Notes under the pieces: model-generated
Told to the model about the DNA's origin: nothing
What the model saw: only the letters and a program-made list of their open reading frames with translations
The model's database searches: none
From: Bradyrhizobium sp. PSBB068
Lineage (GTDB): Bacteria; Pseudomonadota; Alphaproteobacteria; Rhizobiales; Xanthobacteraceae
Assembly (NCBI GenBank): GCA_016839165.1
Contig: CP069300.1
Span: 3,782,001 to 3,846,000 of the forward strand
Direction of reading: 5' to 3'
DNA length: 64,000 nt
Shown here: in pieces, positions 27,206 to 37,334 of the stretch
How the letters are laid out: every line of letters begins with the position of its first letter
How positions within the stretch are numbered: the first letter of the stretch is position 1
Translations under genes and position numbers: made by a program

Positions 27206-27835
27206 ATGTTCGTCGCCGTGTTCTCGGTCTTTGCCGCCAGTCGCAAGGACCCGCTTGTCGACATGATCGAGCGCGTGCACGCCGGCTTCCTTGCCGCCGG
27301 TCTGGGCGAGCCGACGGTACGCTTCAGGTTGTCCGATCCCCCGCCTAGCGCCGAGATCGCGGCCGTACAGGCGATAGCGGGGACGAAGCGCGTTTCCAGC
27401 ATCGCTGGGGTGCTCAAGCGCTGGCCCGAACTGGAGCGCTTCGCGAGCACGGCCGGCTCGGTTGGCCCCGGCAGGGCCGAAATCCGCGTGATGTCGAACA
27501 CGACCGCGACCGGCGCCGTCGAAGCGAGGCGATCTCCGGCCCTTCACCGGAGTGGTTCCGGCCGGACCAAACCTAGAACGGCATCCCCATCAGCTTCGAC
27601 AGCCGCTCGACCGAAAGATAACCGGCATAATAGGCCCACATCGCGATCGCGAAGATCACCGCGGAGATCAGCGTGGTCCACAACAGCTTGCGGCCCATCC
27701 GCGCCAGAACCGGCGCGCCGGGATCGGTGCCGGGCGCGCCGCCCCCATCCTCGTGCTGGCTGCGTATGCCGAACGGCAGCGTCAGGAACAGCACGAGCCA
27801 CCAAAGGACGAAGTAGACCGCAAGCCCGGTGGTGA
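27206..27835 (+). CDS. Doubtful hypothetical ORF, possibly with a lost stop
   Basis: The first ~110 residues look like a protein (MFVAVFSVFAASRKDPLVD, GLGEPTVRFRLSDPP, SIAGVLKRWPELERF), with a weak AGGG site before the ATG. After about residue 115 the frame runs into the antisense of the DUF1467 gene and becomes Arg/Ser/Pro rich, so that tail is unlikely to be real. Either the gene has lost its original stop by a small indel, or the ORF is not expressed. Function unknown. Confidence 0.35.
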   Translation: MFVAVFSVFAASRKDPLVDMIERVHAGFLAAGLGEPTVRFRLSDPPPSAEIAAVQAIAGTKRVSSIAGVLKRWPELERFASTAGSVGPGRAEIRVMSNTTATGAVEARRSPALHRSGSGRTKPRTASPSASTAARPKDNRHNRPTSRSRRSPRRSAWSTTACGPSAPEPARRDRCRARRPHPRAGCVCRTAASGTARATKGRSRPQARW

Positions 27836-27848
27836 TCTGATACGCCAT
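27573..27848 (-). CDS. DUF1467 family small membrane protein
   Basis: A 91-residue inner-membrane protein with two hydrophobic segments: ITTGLAVYFVLWWLVLFLTL (about 5-24) and LLWTTLISAVIFAIAMWAYY (about 55-74), joined by a short loop with LPFGIRSQHEDG. This is the DUF1467 pattern; its function is unknown, and in alphaproteobacteria it is often next to the methylmalonyl-CoA epimerase gene. It follows mce by 5 bases and ends the nuo-to-DUF1467 run. Confidence 0.88.
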   Translation of the reverse strand: MAYQITTGLAVYFVLWWLVLFLTLPFGIRSQHEDGGGAPGTDPGAPVLARMGRKLLWTTLISAVIFAIAMWAYYAGYLSVERLSKLMGMPF

Positions 27849-27853
27849 CGCCC

Positions 27854-28258
27854 TTAGGCCTGTTCGATCTCGACCAGAGCGCCGGAAAAGTCCTTCGGGT
27901 GGAAGAACAGCACCGGCTTGCCGTGCGCGCCGATCTTGGGTTGGCCGTCGCCGAGCACCCGTGCGCCCTCGGCGATCATGCGGTCGCGCGCCGCGATGAT
28001 GTCGGGCACATCGTAGCAGACATGGTGGATGCCGCCGTCGGCGTTGCGCTCCACGAACTTGGCGATCGGCGAGGCCTCGCCGAGCGGCTCGATGAACTCG
28101 ATCTTGGTGTTCGGAAGCGTCACGAACACGGTGATGACGCCATGTTCCGGCAGCGGCACGGCATCGGAAATCTCGGCGTTGAAAGCCGTGCCGTAGATCT
28201 TCGCGGCCTGCTTGGCGTCCTTCACCGCGATCGCGACGTGATTGAGCCGTCCCAGCAT
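27854..28258 (-). CDS. mce: Methylmalonyl-CoA epimerase
   Basis: Interconverts the (R) and (S) forms of methylmalonyl-CoA on the propionyl-CoA-to-succinyl-CoA route. The 134-residue protein has two VOC-type repeats, with metal-ligand motifs LNHVAIAVKD near the start and GGIHHVCYDV in the middle; IEFIEPLGEASPIAKFVE is characteristic of the epimerase. The ATG at 28258 gives the family N-terminus. It lies 41 bases after rnj on the same strand. Confidence 0.93.
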   Translation of the reverse strand: MLGRLNHVAIAVKDAKQAAKIYGTAFNAEISDAVPLPEHGVITVFVTLPNTKIEFIEPLGEASPIAKFVERNADGGIHHVCYDVPDIIAARDRMIAEGARVLGDGQPKIGAHGKPVLFFHPKDFSGALVEIEQA

Positions 28259-28299
28259 CTCTTTCTCCCTTGTCGAAGCGCGCGGTTCGAAGCCGCTTG

Positions 28300-29970
28300 T
28301 CAAACCGTCAAAACGTGCACGATGCAGATCGGCTTCTTGCCCCACTGCTCGCTCAGCGCGGAACGGACCGCGCGGCGCACCGATTCCCCCAGCGCATCGG
28401 GATCACGCCGCCGCGGCTTCGGCAGGCCCTCGATCGTCGCGACCACCACGTCGAACACGATGTCGTCGAGCAGCTCGCCGGCGGCATTGTTCTCCGGCAT
28501 GCCGACGAGATCAACCTCGGGATCGTCGGCCATTTCGCCCTGCTGGGTCATCGCGATCGCGACGAAGGCGCAGCCGGCAAAGCCCATCCGCCGCCGCTCG
28601 ACCACGGCGCGCGACTTGGAATCCTCCAGGATGGTTCCATCCTTATAGAGCCGGCCGGCCGGCACTTCGCCGACGATGCCGGGCTCGCCCGGCCCCAGCT
28701 TGACGAGGTCGCCGTTGCGGCAGGTCAGCACCTTGGGGACGCCGGCGGCGCGCGCCAGCTTGGCGTGCTCGGCGAGATGCAGCGCCTCACCATGCACCGG
28801 AATCAGGAGCTGCGGCCGTACCCAGGAGATCATGTCGCGCAGCTCGTCGCGGCGCGGATGGCCGGAGACGTGCACCAGGTGCTCGCGATCGGTGATGATC
28901 TCGACACCCTGCGTCACCAGCCCGTTGATGATGCTGCCGACCGCCTTCTCGTTACCGGGAATGGTGCGGGAGGAGAAGATCACGGTGTCGCCCTTGTTCA
29001 GGGTCACCTGCGGATGATCGTTGTTGGCGATCCGGGCCAGCGCGGCGCGGGGCTCGCCCTGGCTGCCGGTGCACAGCGCCAGCACCTTGTCGGCCGGGAA
29101 ATGGCCGTAATAGTCGGTGCTGCGGAACTTGTGCGAGCCGTCGAGATAGCCGCATTCGCGCGCGACCTGCACCACACGCTCCATGGCGCGGCCGACTACG
29201 ACCACCTCGCGGTCGGCCGCGTTCGCGGCGTCGACTACCGCCCTCACCCGGGCGACATTGGAGGCGAAGGTCGTGACCGCGACCCGGCCCTTGGCGGCCT
29301 TGACCAGCTTCTTGATGGTAGCGGCGACCTCGGTCTCCGAGGGCGAGCGCCCGTCGCGCACGGCATTGGTGGAATCGCCGACCAGCGCCAGCACGCCTTC
29401 GTCGCCGAGCTCCCGCAGCCGCCGCTCGTCGGTCGGCTGGCCGATCACCGGGGTCGGATCGATCTTCCAGTCGCCGGTGTGCAGCACGGTGCCGACGTCG
29501 GTCTTGATCGCCAGCGCGTGCGATTCCGGAATCGAATGCGCGACCGGAATGAATTCGACGTTGAACGGGCCGATATCGACCCGGCCGCCCGACGGGATCA
29601 CGGTGATCGGGATCTTCGGCGGATTGCGCTCGGCGGCGCATTTGGCCTCGAACAGCGCCGCAGAGAACTGCGTCGCGTAGATCTTGCAGCCAAGCTTCGG
29701 CCAGAGGTCGATGATCGCGCCGAAATGATCCTCATGGGCGTGCGTCAGCACGAGGCCCATCAGGTTGTTGCGCTCCTTCTCCAGGAAGCGGACGTCCGGC
29801 ATGATCAGATCGATGCCCGGCAGATGCTCCTCGTCGCCGAAGGAGACGCCGAGATCGACCGCGAGGAAGGAGCGCTGCTGGCGGTTGCCGAGGCCGTAGA
29901 TCGACAAATTCATGCCGATCTCGCCGACGCCGCCGAGCGGTGCAAAGGTGAGTTCGTCGGGTCGCGCCAT
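28300..29970 (-). CDS. rnj: Ribonuclease J
   Basis: A 556-residue metallo-beta-lactamase/beta-CASP ribonuclease with 5'-3' exonuclease activity in RNA maturation and decay. The zinc site THAHEDHFGAI is near residue 74-84; other marks are SIPESHALAIKTDVG, HTGDWKIDP, VFSSRTIPGNEKAV-like GN-E and HVSGHPRRDELRDMI. In alphaproteobacteria RNase J works alongside RNase E. Its ATG overlaps the birA stop by one base (TGATG), so translation is probably coupled. Confidence 0.95.
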   Translation of the reverse strand: MARPDELTFAPLGGVGEIGMNLSIYGLGNRQQRSFLAVDLGVSFGDEEHLPGIDLIMPDVRFLEKERNNLMGLVLTHAHEDHFGAIIDLWPKLGCKIYATQFSAALFEAKCAAERNPPKIPITVIPSGGRVDIGPFNVEFIPVAHSIPESHALAIKTDVGTVLHTGDWKIDPTPVIGQPTDERRLRELGDEGVLALVGDSTNAVRDGRSPSETEVAATIKKLVKAAKGRVAVTTFASNVARVRAVVDAANAADREVVVVGRAMERVVQVARECGYLDGSHKFRSTDYYGHFPADKVLALCTGSQGEPRAALARIANNDHPQVTLNKGDTVIFSSRTIPGNEKAVGSIINGLVTQGVEIITDREHLVHVSGHPRRDELRDMISWVRPQLLIPVHGEALHLAEHAKLARAAGVPKVLTCRNGDLVKLGPGEPGIVGEVPAGRLYKDGTILEDSKSRAVVERRRMGFAGCAFVAIAMTQQGEMADDPEVDLVGMPENNAAGELLDDIVFDVVVATIEGLPKPRRRDPDALGESVRRAVRSALSEQWGKKPICIVHVLTV

Positions 29971-30776
29971 CAGTTCGCCCTCACCGAGGCTGCGGTGCCG
30001 AAATAGACCTCGCCGGCCGTCACGGGCATGCGCTGTCCATCAGCGGTGCGGACGATCAGGCAGCCGGTATCGTCGATCGTATCAAAGATGCCTTCGAGGG
30101 TCGCCGAGCCGGTCTGGACCGCGACCTTCTCGCCGAGCCCGGCGGCACGCTCCAGCCACAGCCTGCGGATCTCGGGAAAGCCGCGGCCGTCGTCCCAGAT
30201 GCCGCGAAACTCGACCCAGGCGTCCGACAGCGCGGCGAACAGCTCCTCCGCGCCGATCTGGATGCCGAGCGCCGCGAGCGACACCGCCGGCGTCGGCGTG
30301 CCCTCGGGCGCCGCGACGACGTTGGTGCCGATGCCGACCACGACCGCCAGCCGGCTGCCGATGGCTTCGGCCTCGAGCAGGATGCCCGACAGCTTGTTGC
30401 CGTTGGCCAGCACGTCGTTCGGCCATTTCAGGGTGAATTTGGGGCTATCAGGCCCGAGCCGAAGCGCCGCCTCGATACCGACCTTCCGGAGCGCGGCGTC
30501 GAGCGACAGGCCGGCGGCAAAGCCGAGGGTGGCGGCAACCGCCGGCTGAACGTCGGTCACCTCGAGGATGCTGCTGGCGAGATTGCCGGGCGGCGCGACC
30601 CAGACCCGCTGGCGGCGGCCGCGGCCCGCGGTCTGCTCCGGCGTCACGAACCACATCGGCCCTTGCTCGCCGTCGCGGGCGCGCAGCATCGCTTCGGCAT
30701 TGGTGGAGCCGATCTGGTCGAAGGTGGCAAGCTTATGGCCCGCCGCGATGGCCCGAGGTCCGAGCGTGAACGTCAT
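29970..30776 (-). CDS. birA: Biotin--[acetyl-CoA-carboxylase] ligase
   Basis: Attaches biotin to the carboxyl-carrier protein of biotin-dependent carboxylases. At 268 residues it lacks the N-terminal winged-helix of E. coli BirA, so it is a ligase only and not a repressor. The catalytic domain shows STNAEAM, the biotinyl-AMP loop GRGRRQRVW, KWPNDVLANGNKLSGIL and GIGTNV, with a C-terminal SH3-like domain (LEGIFDTIDDTGCLIV). An in-frame ATG 13 codons upstream (30815) lies in the palindromic spacer and is less likely. It follows nuoN. Confidence 0.93.
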   Translation of the reverse strand: MTFTLGPRAIAAGHKLATFDQIGSTNAEAMLRARDGEQGPMWFVTPEQTAGRGRRQRVWVAPPGNLASSILEVTDVQPAVAATLGFAAGLSLDAALRKVGIEAALRLGPDSPKFTLKWPNDVLANGNKLSGILLEAEAIGSRLAVVVGIGTNVVAAPEGTPTPAVSLAALGIQIGAEELFAALSDAWVEFRGIWDDGRGFPEIRRLWLERAAGLGEKVAVQTGSATLEGIFDTIDDTGCLIVRTADGQRMPVTAGEVYFGTAASVRAN

Positions 30777-30787
30777 GTCGGACTTAT

Positions 30788-30835
30788 GCGCATGATCCGT
30801 TCCGAAAGCCAGCATCCTGTTCCGGAACCATGCGC
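30788..30835. repeat. Imperfect palindrome between nuoN and birA
   Basis: GCGCATG at one end (30788-30794) and CATGCGC at the other (30829-30835) are inverted, with partly matching inner segments (GTTCCGAAAG and GTTCCGGAAC). It fills most of the 60-base gap between nuoN and birA and resembles a decayed copy of the repeat type at 60340-60387. It could weaken read-through into birA. Confidence 0.5.
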
Positions 30836-30836
30836 G

Positions 30837-32273
30837 TTAAAATAGCGATTTCGCCGCCGCCGTCGCCACGCTGACGAGCGGGCCCGGATAGGCGAAGAAG
30901 AAGATGTTGAAGATGCCGGCGACCGCCAGCACGGTGCGCAGCTCGACGCGAACCGGGTCGAGCTTGCCGAGCGGCTGGTCGAAATACATCACCTTGACGA
31001 TCGACAGATAGTAGAACGCACCCACCACGCTGGTCAGCACGCCGATCACCGCCAGCGTGAACAGGTTGGCCTTGATCGCAGCGACGAACACATACCACTT
31101 GCCGAAGAAGCCGGCGAGCGGCGGGACGCCGGCCAGCGAGAACAGCAGCATCGCGAAGATAAACGCGATCAGCGGGTTGGTGCGCGAAAGCCCGGCGAAA
31201 TCGCTGATCTGCTCCAGCGGCTGGCCGTTGCGCTTCATCGCCAGGATGATCGAGAAGGAGCCGAGCGTCATCGCGACATAGATCGCGATGTAGATGAGCA
31301 CGCCCTGCGCGCCCTCGACGGTGCCGGAGGCAAGCCCGACCAGCGCAAAGCCCATATGGCCGATCGACGAATAGGCCATCAGGCGCTTGATGTTGGTCTG
31401 GCCGATCGCGGCGAACGAGCCCAGCGCCATCGAGGCGATCGCCACGAACACCAGGATCTGCTGCCACTGGCTGACGATGCCCGGGAATGCGGTCAGCGTC
31501 GCACGGGTGAACACCGCGAGCGCGGCGACCTTCGGAGCGGACGCGAAGAATGCCGTCACCGGCGTCGGCGCTCCCTCATAGACGTCGGGCGTCCACATGT
31601 GGAACGGCACCGCCGAGACCTTGAAGCAGAGCCCGGCGAGCAGGAACACCAGGCCGAACACGATGCCGATGCTGCCGGTGGTGGCGGCGGCCGCGATGCC
31701 GGCGAACGAGACCGTGCCGGTGAAACCGTAGATCAGCGAAGCACCGTACAGCAGCATGCCCGACGACAGCGCGCCGAGCACGAAATACTTCAGGCCGGCC
31801 TCGCTCGACTTGGCATTGTCGCGCTGGCTGGCGGCAACGACATAGAGCGCAAGGCTCATCAGCTCGAGGCCGAGGTAGAGCGCGATCAGGTCGCCGGCCG
31901 AGATCAGTACCATCATGCCGAGCGTCGAGAGCAGCACCAGGATCGAGAACTCGAAGGTACGGCTCGACGGCTGGGACAGGTACTCGGTCGACAGGATTAG
32001 CGTCGCCGCCGATGCGATCAAAGCGAGGACCTTCAGGAAGCGGGCGAAGTCGTCGACGATGAAGCTGCCGCCGAAGGTCACGAGCTTGCCGGCAGGCAGC
32101 CAGAGCTCCAATGCGCCGGTCACGACCAGCAGCAGCACCGCGAGCGTGGTGACGAGGCGCGTCGTCCCCTGCCCGCGATAGGCTCCGATCATCAACAGCA
32201 CCATGGCGCCGACCGCGAGCACCAGCTCCGGCAGCACCGGCTGCAACTGATAACCTGCACTGGAAAAGCTCAT
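30837..32273 (-). CDS. nuoN: NADH-quinone oxidoreductase subunit N
   Basis: One of three antiporter-like proton-pumping subunits of respiratory complex I. The 478-residue protein has about 14 transmembrane helices. LELMSLALYVVAAS carries the conserved TM5 Glu, FKVSAVPFHMWTPDVYEGAPTP holds the helix 7-8 Lys and proton-channel residues, and RLMAYSSIGHMGF lies in helix 10. It is the last nuo gene, 10 bases after nuoM. Confidence 0.97.
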   Translation of the reverse strand: MSFSSAGYQLQPVLPELVLAVGAMVLLMIGAYRGQGTTRLVTTLAVLLLVVTGALELWLPAGKLVTFGGSFIVDDFARFLKVLALIASAATLILSTEYLSQPSSRTFEFSILVLLSTLGMMVLISAGDLIALYLGLELMSLALYVVAASQRDNAKSSEAGLKYFVLGALSSGMLLYGASLIYGFTGTVSFAGIAAAATTGSIGIVFGLVFLLAGLCFKVSAVPFHMWTPDVYEGAPTPVTAFFASAPKVAALAVFTRATLTAFPGIVSQWQQILVFVAIASMALGSFAAIGQTNIKRLMAYSSIGHMGFALVGLASGTVEGAQGVLIYIAIYVAMTLGSFSIILAMKRNGQPLEQISDFAGLSRTNPLIAFIFAMLLFSLAGVPPLAGFFGKWYVFVAAIKANLFTLAVIGVLTSVVGAFYYLSIVKVMYFDQPLGKLDPVRVELRTVLAVAGIFNIFFFAYPGPLVSVATAAAKSLF

Positions 32274-32283
32274 GACGAGGGCC

Positions 32284-33798
32284 TTACTGGACGGTCAGCG
32301 CGGCTGCCTTTACGGCAGTCACGGCGGTTTGGTAATTGTTGACGAGCTGCTGGACCGAGGCGGCCGACATATCGAGCACCGGCTTCGGATAGACGCCGAA
32401 TAGGATGGTCAGCGCGATCAGCGGGAACAGTGTCACGCATTCGCGGAAGGTGAGATCTTTAATCGACATCAAGGACGGCTTGACCAGCGCGCCGAACACC
32501 ACCTTGCGGTAGAGCCAGAGCGCGTAGCAGGCCGAAAGGATCACGCCCGTGGTGGCGAAGAACGCCGTCGGCAGCGAGATCTTGAAGGTGCCGAGCAGCG
32601 TCATGAACTCGCCGACGAAGCCGCTGGTGCCGGGCAGACCGACATTGGCCATGGTGAAGACCATGAAGGTCATCGCGTACAGCGGCATCCGGTTGACGAG
32701 GCCGCCATAGGCCGCGATCTCACGGGTGTGCATGCGGTCATAGACCACGCCGACGCAGAGGAACAGCGCGCCGGAGACGATGCCGTGCGAGACCATCTGG
32801 AACATTCCGCCGGCGACGCCCTGGGTGGTCACGGCGAAGATGCCCATGGTGACGAAGCCCATATGCGCGACCGAGGAGTACGCGATCAGCTTCTTCATGT
32901 CCTCCTGCATCATCGCAACCAGCGAGGTGTAGATGATGGCGATGACGGACAGCGTGAACACGAACGGCGCGAAGTCGTGGCTGGCCAGCGGGAACATCGG
33001 CAGCGAGAAGCGCAGGAAGCCGTAGCCACCCATCTTCAGGAGGATCGCGGCCAGGATCACCGAGCCCGCCGTCGGCGCCTCCACGTGCGCGTCAGGCAGC
33101 CAGGTGTGCACCGGCCACATCGGCATCTTCACCGCGAACGAGGCGAAGAAGGCGAGCCACGCCCAGGTCTGCAACGATCGCGGCACCGCGGTGTGCATCA
33201 GGGTCGGGATGTCGGTGGTGCCGGCGTTCCAGTACAGCGCCATGATGGCGAGCAGCATCAGGACCGAGCCGAGGAACGTATAGAGGAAGAACTTGAACGA
33301 CGCGTAGACCCGGCGCGGGCCGCCCCAGACGCCGATGATCAGGAACATCGGAATCAGGCCGCCCTCGAAGAACAGATAGAACAGCACGAGATCGAGCGCC
33401 GAGAAGGTGCCGACCATCAGCGTTTCCAGGATCAGGAACGCCATCATGTATTCGCCGACGCGCTGCGTCACCGACTTCCAGCTCGCGATGATGCAGAGCG
33501 GCATGATCGCGGTGGTCAGGATGATCAGCGGCAGCGAGATGCCGTCGACCCCCATGTGGTAGGTGATGCCGGTCGCAAGCCAGGACGCCTTCTCGACGAA
33601 CTGGAAGTCGGTCGAGGCCGGGTCGAACCGCGCCACCAGGATCAGCGACACCGCGAAGGTGATCAGCGTGGTCCACAGCGCGATCCAGCGCGCCGTGCGG
33701 TTGGCGGTCTCGTCGCCGCCCCGCGCCAGCAAATAGACCAGGATCGCACCGACCGCCGGCAGGAAGGTCGTAACGGAAAGGATAGGCCAGGTTGTCAT
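32284..33798 (-). CDS. nuoM: NADH-quinone oxidoreductase subunit M
   Basis: Antiporter-like complex I subunit, 504 residues, about 14 helices. Key segments are [22 protein letters not shown], with the essential TM5 Glu, [22 protein letters not shown], with Lys and His of the proton path, and [14 protein letters not shown]. It ends directly before the nuoN spacer and starts at the base after the nuoL stop. Confidence 0.97.
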   Translation of the reverse strand: MTTWPILSVTTFLPAVGAILVYLLARGGDETANRTARWIALWTTLITFAVSLILVARFDPASTDFQFVEKASWLATGITYHMGVDGISLPLIILTTAIMPLCIIASWKSVTQRVGEYMMAFLILETLMVGTFSALDLVLFYLFFEGGLIPMFLIIGVWGGPRRVYASFKFFLYTFLGSVLMLLAIMALYWNAGTTDIPTLMHTAVPRSLQTWAWLAFFASFAVKMPMWPVHTWLPDAHVEAPTAGSVILAAILLKMGGYGFLRFSLPMFPLASHDFAPFVFTLSVIAIIYTSLVAMMQEDMKKLIAYSSVAHMGFVTMGIFAVTTQGVAGGMFQMVSHGIVSGALFLCVGVVYDRMHTREIAAYGGLVNRMPLYAMTFMVFTMANVGLPGTSGFVGEFMTLLGTFKISLPTAFFATTGVILSACYALWLYRKVVFGALVKPSLMSIKDLTFRECVTLFPLIALTILFGVYPKPVLDMSAASVQQLVNNYQTAVTAVKAAALTVQ

Positions 33799-35871
33799 TT
33801 ACTGGCCTCCCAAGCCGAACATGAACCAGGTGATCAATCCGGCCGCCCCGATCAGCATCGCGAACGCGTAGTGATAGAGGTAGCCGGTCTGCAACTTCAC
33901 GACATTGCGGGTGACATCGAGCACGCGGGCCGAGACACCATCGGGACCGAAGCCGTCGATGATGTAGCCGTCGCCCTTCTTCCACAGCGTGTAGCCGAGC
34001 CACTTCGCCGGACGCACGAAGATCCAGTCGTACAGCTCGTCGAAGTACCATTTGTTGAGCAGGAACTGGTACAGCATCGGCTGCTGGTTCGCGAGTTCGA
34101 CCGGCAGATACGGCCTGCGGATGTAGAACAGATACGAGACGAACAGGCCGAGCGCCATCATGACGGTGGGCAGCGGCGCGAGCCAGCTCGGCATATGCTC
34201 CATGTCCTCGAGGATGTGCGGGTTCATCTTCAGGGATTCGCGGAAAAACTCCTCGACGCCGTGCGGACTGGCGAACACTTCCTTGAACGGCAGGCCGGCC
34301 AGGATCGAGCCGGCGGCGAGCACGCCGATCGGCACCAGCATCCAGAGCGGGCTCTCATGCGCGGCCTCGTAATGCTTCTGGTCGTGAGGCTCGCCGAAGA
34401 AGGTCTTGAAGATCAGGCGCCAGGAGTAGAACGAGGTCAGGCCGGCAGCCACGATCGTCAGCAGATAGGCGTAGGTCGCGAACGGGTTGTGCGCGGCATA
34501 CGCCGCTTCGATGATCGCGTCCTTGGAGAAGTAGCCAGCGAACAGCGGAAAGCCGGTCAGCGCCAGGGTACCTATGCACATCACCGCGAAAGTGTACGGG
34601 ATCTTGCGCCACAGGCCGCCCATGTTGCGGATGTCCTGCTCGTGGTGCATCGCGTAGATCACCGAGCCTGACCCTAAGAACAGCAGCGCCTTGAAGAAGG
34701 CGTGCGTGAACAAATGGAACATGCCAACCGAATAGGCCCCTGCTCCCATCGCCACGAACATGTAGCCGAGCTGCGAACAGGTCGAATACGCGACGATGCG
34801 CTTGATGTCGTTCTGCACGAGGCCGATCGTGGCGGCGAAGAACGCCGTGGTCGCGCCGAAGAACATCACCACCGCCTGCGCGGTCGGCGACAGTTCGAAC
34901 AGCGGCGACAGCCGCGCCACCATGAAGACGCCGGCGGTGACCATGGTCGCGGCGTGGATCAGCGCCGACACCGGAGTCGGGCCTTCCATGGCGTCCGGCA
35001 ACCAGGTGTGCAGCAGGAACTGGGCTGACTTACCCATCGCGCCCATGAACAGGAACAGGCAAGTCAGGGTCAGCGCATCGACCTGATGGCCAAAGAAGTT
35101 GATGGTCTTGCCGGTGAGGCCGGGAGCTGCGTGGAAGATGGTCTCGAAATCGGTCGAGCCGACCAGCGCGAAGATCGCGAAGATGCCGAGCGCGAAGCCG
35201 AAGTCGCCGACGCGGTTGACCACGAAGGCCTTGATCGCCGCCGCATTCGCCGACGGCTTCTGATACCAGAAACCGATCAGCAGGTAGCTCGCGAGACCGA
35301 CGCCCTCCCAGCCGAAGAACAGCTGCACGAGGTTGTCCGAGGTCACCAGCATCAGCATCGCGAAGGTGAACAGCGAGAGATAGCCGAAGAAGCGCGGCCG
35401 GTTCGGATCCTCGTCCATGTAGCCGATGGAATAGAGGTGGACGAGTGCCGACACCGTGTTGACCACGACCAGCATCACGGCGGTCAGCGTGTCGACCCGC
35501 AGCGTCCAGGCCACCTGCAGGTCACCCGAAGTGATCCAGGGCAGCAGCACGACGCGTGCGTCATGGTGCATGAAGCCGACATCGACCAGCGTGAACCAGG
35601 ACAGCGCGGCCGAGACGAACAACAGGCCGGTGGTGATCAGTTCGGCCAGCCGGGAGCCCGCCGCCGGCGGCTCGGAGACGTGGTGGTCGTCATGGCCGTG
35701 ATCGTCATGGGCCGCCGAGGCATGAGCATCGGCAGCATGGGCGTCGCCATGCGCATCGTCGTGATGGTCGATGGTGTCGCCGCTCGGGCAGCGCGCATGC
35801 GCGCCGGTCAGGGCGATGATGCCTGCGAGGATCGCGCCCAGCAGAGGCAGGAAGACGATTGCCTGGATCAT
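33799..35871 (-). CDS. nuoL: NADH-quinone oxidoreductase subunit L
   Basis: The distal antiporter-like complex I subunit, 690 residues. Core motifs are [20 protein letters not shown] (TM5 Glu), [21 protein letters not shown] and [15 protein letters not shown]. The C-terminal ~150 residues hold the long amphipathic lateral helix that spans NuoM and NuoN. A His/Asp-rich loop (about residues 25-65, with [16 protein letters not shown]) after the first helix is unusually long and could bind metal; that is inference. Stop and nuoM start are adjacent. Confidence 0.97.
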   Translation of the reverse strand: MIQAIVFLPLLGAILAGIIALTGAHARCPSGDTIDHHDDAHGDAHAADAHASAAHDDHGHDDHHVSEPPAAGSRLAELITTGLLFVSAALSWFTLVDVGFMHHDARVVLLPWITSGDLQVAWTLRVDTLTAVMLVVVNTVSALVHLYSIGYMDEDPNRPRFFGYLSLFTFAMLMLVTSDNLVQLFFGWEGVGLASYLLIGFWYQKPSANAAAIKAFVVNRVGDFGFALGIFAIFALVGSTDFETIFHAAPGLTGKTINFFGHQVDALTLTCLFLFMGAMGKSAQFLLHTWLPDAMEGPTPVSALIHAATMVTAGVFMVARLSPLFELSPTAQAVVMFFGATTAFFAATIGLVQNDIKRIVAYSTCSQLGYMFVAMGAGAYSVGMFHLFTHAFFKALLFLGSGSVIYAMHHEQDIRNMGGLWRKIPYTFAVMCIGTLALTGFPLFAGYFSKDAIIEAAYAAHNPFATYAYLLTIVAAGLTSFYSWRLIFKTFFGEPHDQKHYEAAHESPLWMLVPIGVLAAGSILAGLPFKEVFASPHGVEEFFRESLKMNPHILEDMEHMPSWLAPLPTVMMALGLFVSYLFYIRRPYLPVELANQQPMLYQFLLNKWYFDELYDWIFVRPAKWLGYTLWKKGDGYIIDGFGPDGVSARVLDVTRNVVKLQTGYLYHYAFAMLIGAAGLITWFMFGLGGQ

Positions 35872-35879
35872 TTGCCGGA

Positions 35880-36188
35880 CTAGCCCTTCATCAGATTGAC
35901 GTCTTCAACCGCGATCGAACCGCGGTTGCGGAAATACACCACCAGCACGGCGAGGCCGATCGCGGCCTCGGCCGCCGCCACGGTCAGCACCAGCAGCGCG
36001 AACACCTGGCCGACGATGTCGCCGAGGAAGGTCGAGAACGCCACCAGGTTGATGTTGACTGAGAGCAGGATCAGCTCGATCGACATCAGGATCACGATGA
36101 TGTTCTTGCGGTTGAGGAAGATGCCGAGGATCCCGAGCGTGAACAGGATCGCGGCGACCGCGAGATAGTGCCCCAGCCCGATCGTCAT
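35880..36188 (-). CDS. nuoK: NADH-quinone oxidoreductase subunit K
   Basis: A 102-residue complex I subunit with three transmembrane helices. [18 protein letters not shown] includes the conserved membrane Glu of the proton path, and [14 protein letters not shown] holds the second. The ATG at 36188 overlaps the nuoJ stop by four bases (ATGA), indicating coupled translation; the in-frame ATG three codons earlier is less likely. Confidence 0.96.
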   Translation of the reverse strand: MTIGLGHYLAVAAILFTLGILGIFLNRKNIIVILMSIELILLSVNINLVAFSTFLGDIVGQVFALLVLTVAAAEAAIGLAVLVVYFRNRGSIAVEDVNLMKG

Positions 36189-36823
36189 TTCACCCACTCC
36201 GCCGCATCGGCATCCTGCAGGCCCTGCCCCGACGCCACCTTGCGCATCGCCATCGCCATCTCCGGCGTGCGCGCGTTCTGCACGTTGATGTTCTGCCGCT
36301 TGACGTTGGCCTTGTGGCGCAGCGTCAGCACGATGGCGCCGATCATCGCGACCAGCAGCACCATGCCGGCGAGCTGGAAGTAATGGATGTACTTCGTGTA
36401 GAGCACGAGACCGAGCGCCTCGGTGTTGCTCACATTGGTCGGAATCGCGGCGGTGATCGTCTTCGTCACCTGCGGGTTGATCACCCAGGCGCCGACCACC
36501 AGCAGCAGCTCGAACAGGAAGATGCCGCCGATCACGATGCCAATAGGCAGATACTGGATGAAGCCCTCGCGCAGCTCGACGAAATCGACGTCGAGCATCA
36601 TGATCACGAACAGGAACAGCACCGCCACCGCGCCGACATAGACGACGATCAGCATCATCCCGAGGAACTCGGCGCCCATCAGGATGAACAGCCCGGCCGC
36701 GTTGACGAAGGCCAGGATCAGGAACAGCACGGAGTGCACGGGATTGCGCGAGACAATCACCATGACCGCCGAGGCCACGCAGACCGCGGCAAACAGATAG
36801 AAGAACAGCGCCGGAAGGATCAT
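36185..36823 (-). CDS. nuoJ: NADH-quinone oxidoreductase subunit J
   Basis: A 212-residue complex I membrane subunit with five helices (residues 1-165), including [21 protein letters not shown], which contains the pi-bulge helix that moves during coupling. The last ~45 residues form a charged cytoplasmic tail ([14 protein letters not shown]). It starts 9 bases after the nuoI stop and overlaps nuoK by four bases. Confidence 0.96.
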   Translation of the reverse strand: MILPALFFYLFAAVCVASAVMVIVSRNPVHSVLFLILAFVNAAGLFILMGAEFLGMMLIVVYVGAVAVLFLFVIMMLDVDFVELREGFIQYLPIGIVIGGIFLFELLLVVGAWVINPQVTKTITAAIPTNVSNTEALGLVLYTKYIHYFQLAGMVLLVAMIGAIVLTLRHKANVKRQNINVQNARTPEMAMAMRKVASGQGLQDADAAEWVK

Positions 36824-36832
36824 GCCCTCACC

Positions 36833-37327
36833 TCACCGGTACGGCGCGTCGAGCGCGATCGACTTCGCAATCTCGCGCTCCCAGCGGTCGCCATTGGCGA
36901 GCAGCTTGGCCTTGTCATAGTACAGTTCCTCGCGGGTCTCGGTCGCGAATTCGAAATTCGGTCCCTCGACGATGGCGTCGACCGGGCAGGCCTCCTGGCA
37001 CAGGCCGCAATAGATGCACTTCACCATGTCGATGTCGTAACGCACCGTGCGGCGGGTGCCGTCGTTGCGGCGCGGGCCGGCCTCGATCGTGATCGCCTGC
37101 GCCGGGCAGATCGCCTCGCACAGCTTGCAGGCGATGCAGCGCTCTTCGCCGTTCGGATAGCGGCGCAGCGCGTGCTCGCCGCGGAAGCGCGGCGAGATCG
37201 GCCCCTTCTCGAACGGATAGTTCAGCGTCGGCTTCGGCTGAAAGAAATAGCGCATCGCCAGGAAGAACGCCGAGACGAATTCCGAGAGCAAAAGCGAGCG
37301 GGCAGTTGCGTTGACATTGACACTCAT
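36833..37327 (-). CDS. nuoI: NADH-quinone oxidoreductase subunit I
   Basis: A 164-residue complex I subunit binding two [4Fe-4S] clusters (N6a, N6b). Two ferredoxin motifs are visible: [12 protein letters not shown] (about residues 62-73) and [12 protein letters not shown] (about 101-112). The N-terminal helix anchors it near the membrane arm. It lies 7 bases after nuoH. Confidence 0.97.
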   Translation of the reverse strand: MSVNVNATARSLLLSEFVSAFFLAMRYFFQPKPTLNYPFEKGPISPRFRGEHALRRYPNGEERCIACKLCEAICPAQAITIEAGPRRNDGTRRTVRYDIDMVKCIYCGLCQEACPVDAIVEGPNFEFATETREELYYDKAKLLANGDRWEREIAKSIALDAPYR

Positions 37328-37334
37328 GACGGCC

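Noticed and set aside
32728..34671. Long plus-strand open frame (about 647 codons) opposite nuoM and nuoL
   Set aside because: Arg/Gln/His-rich antisense of complex I genes; no domain.
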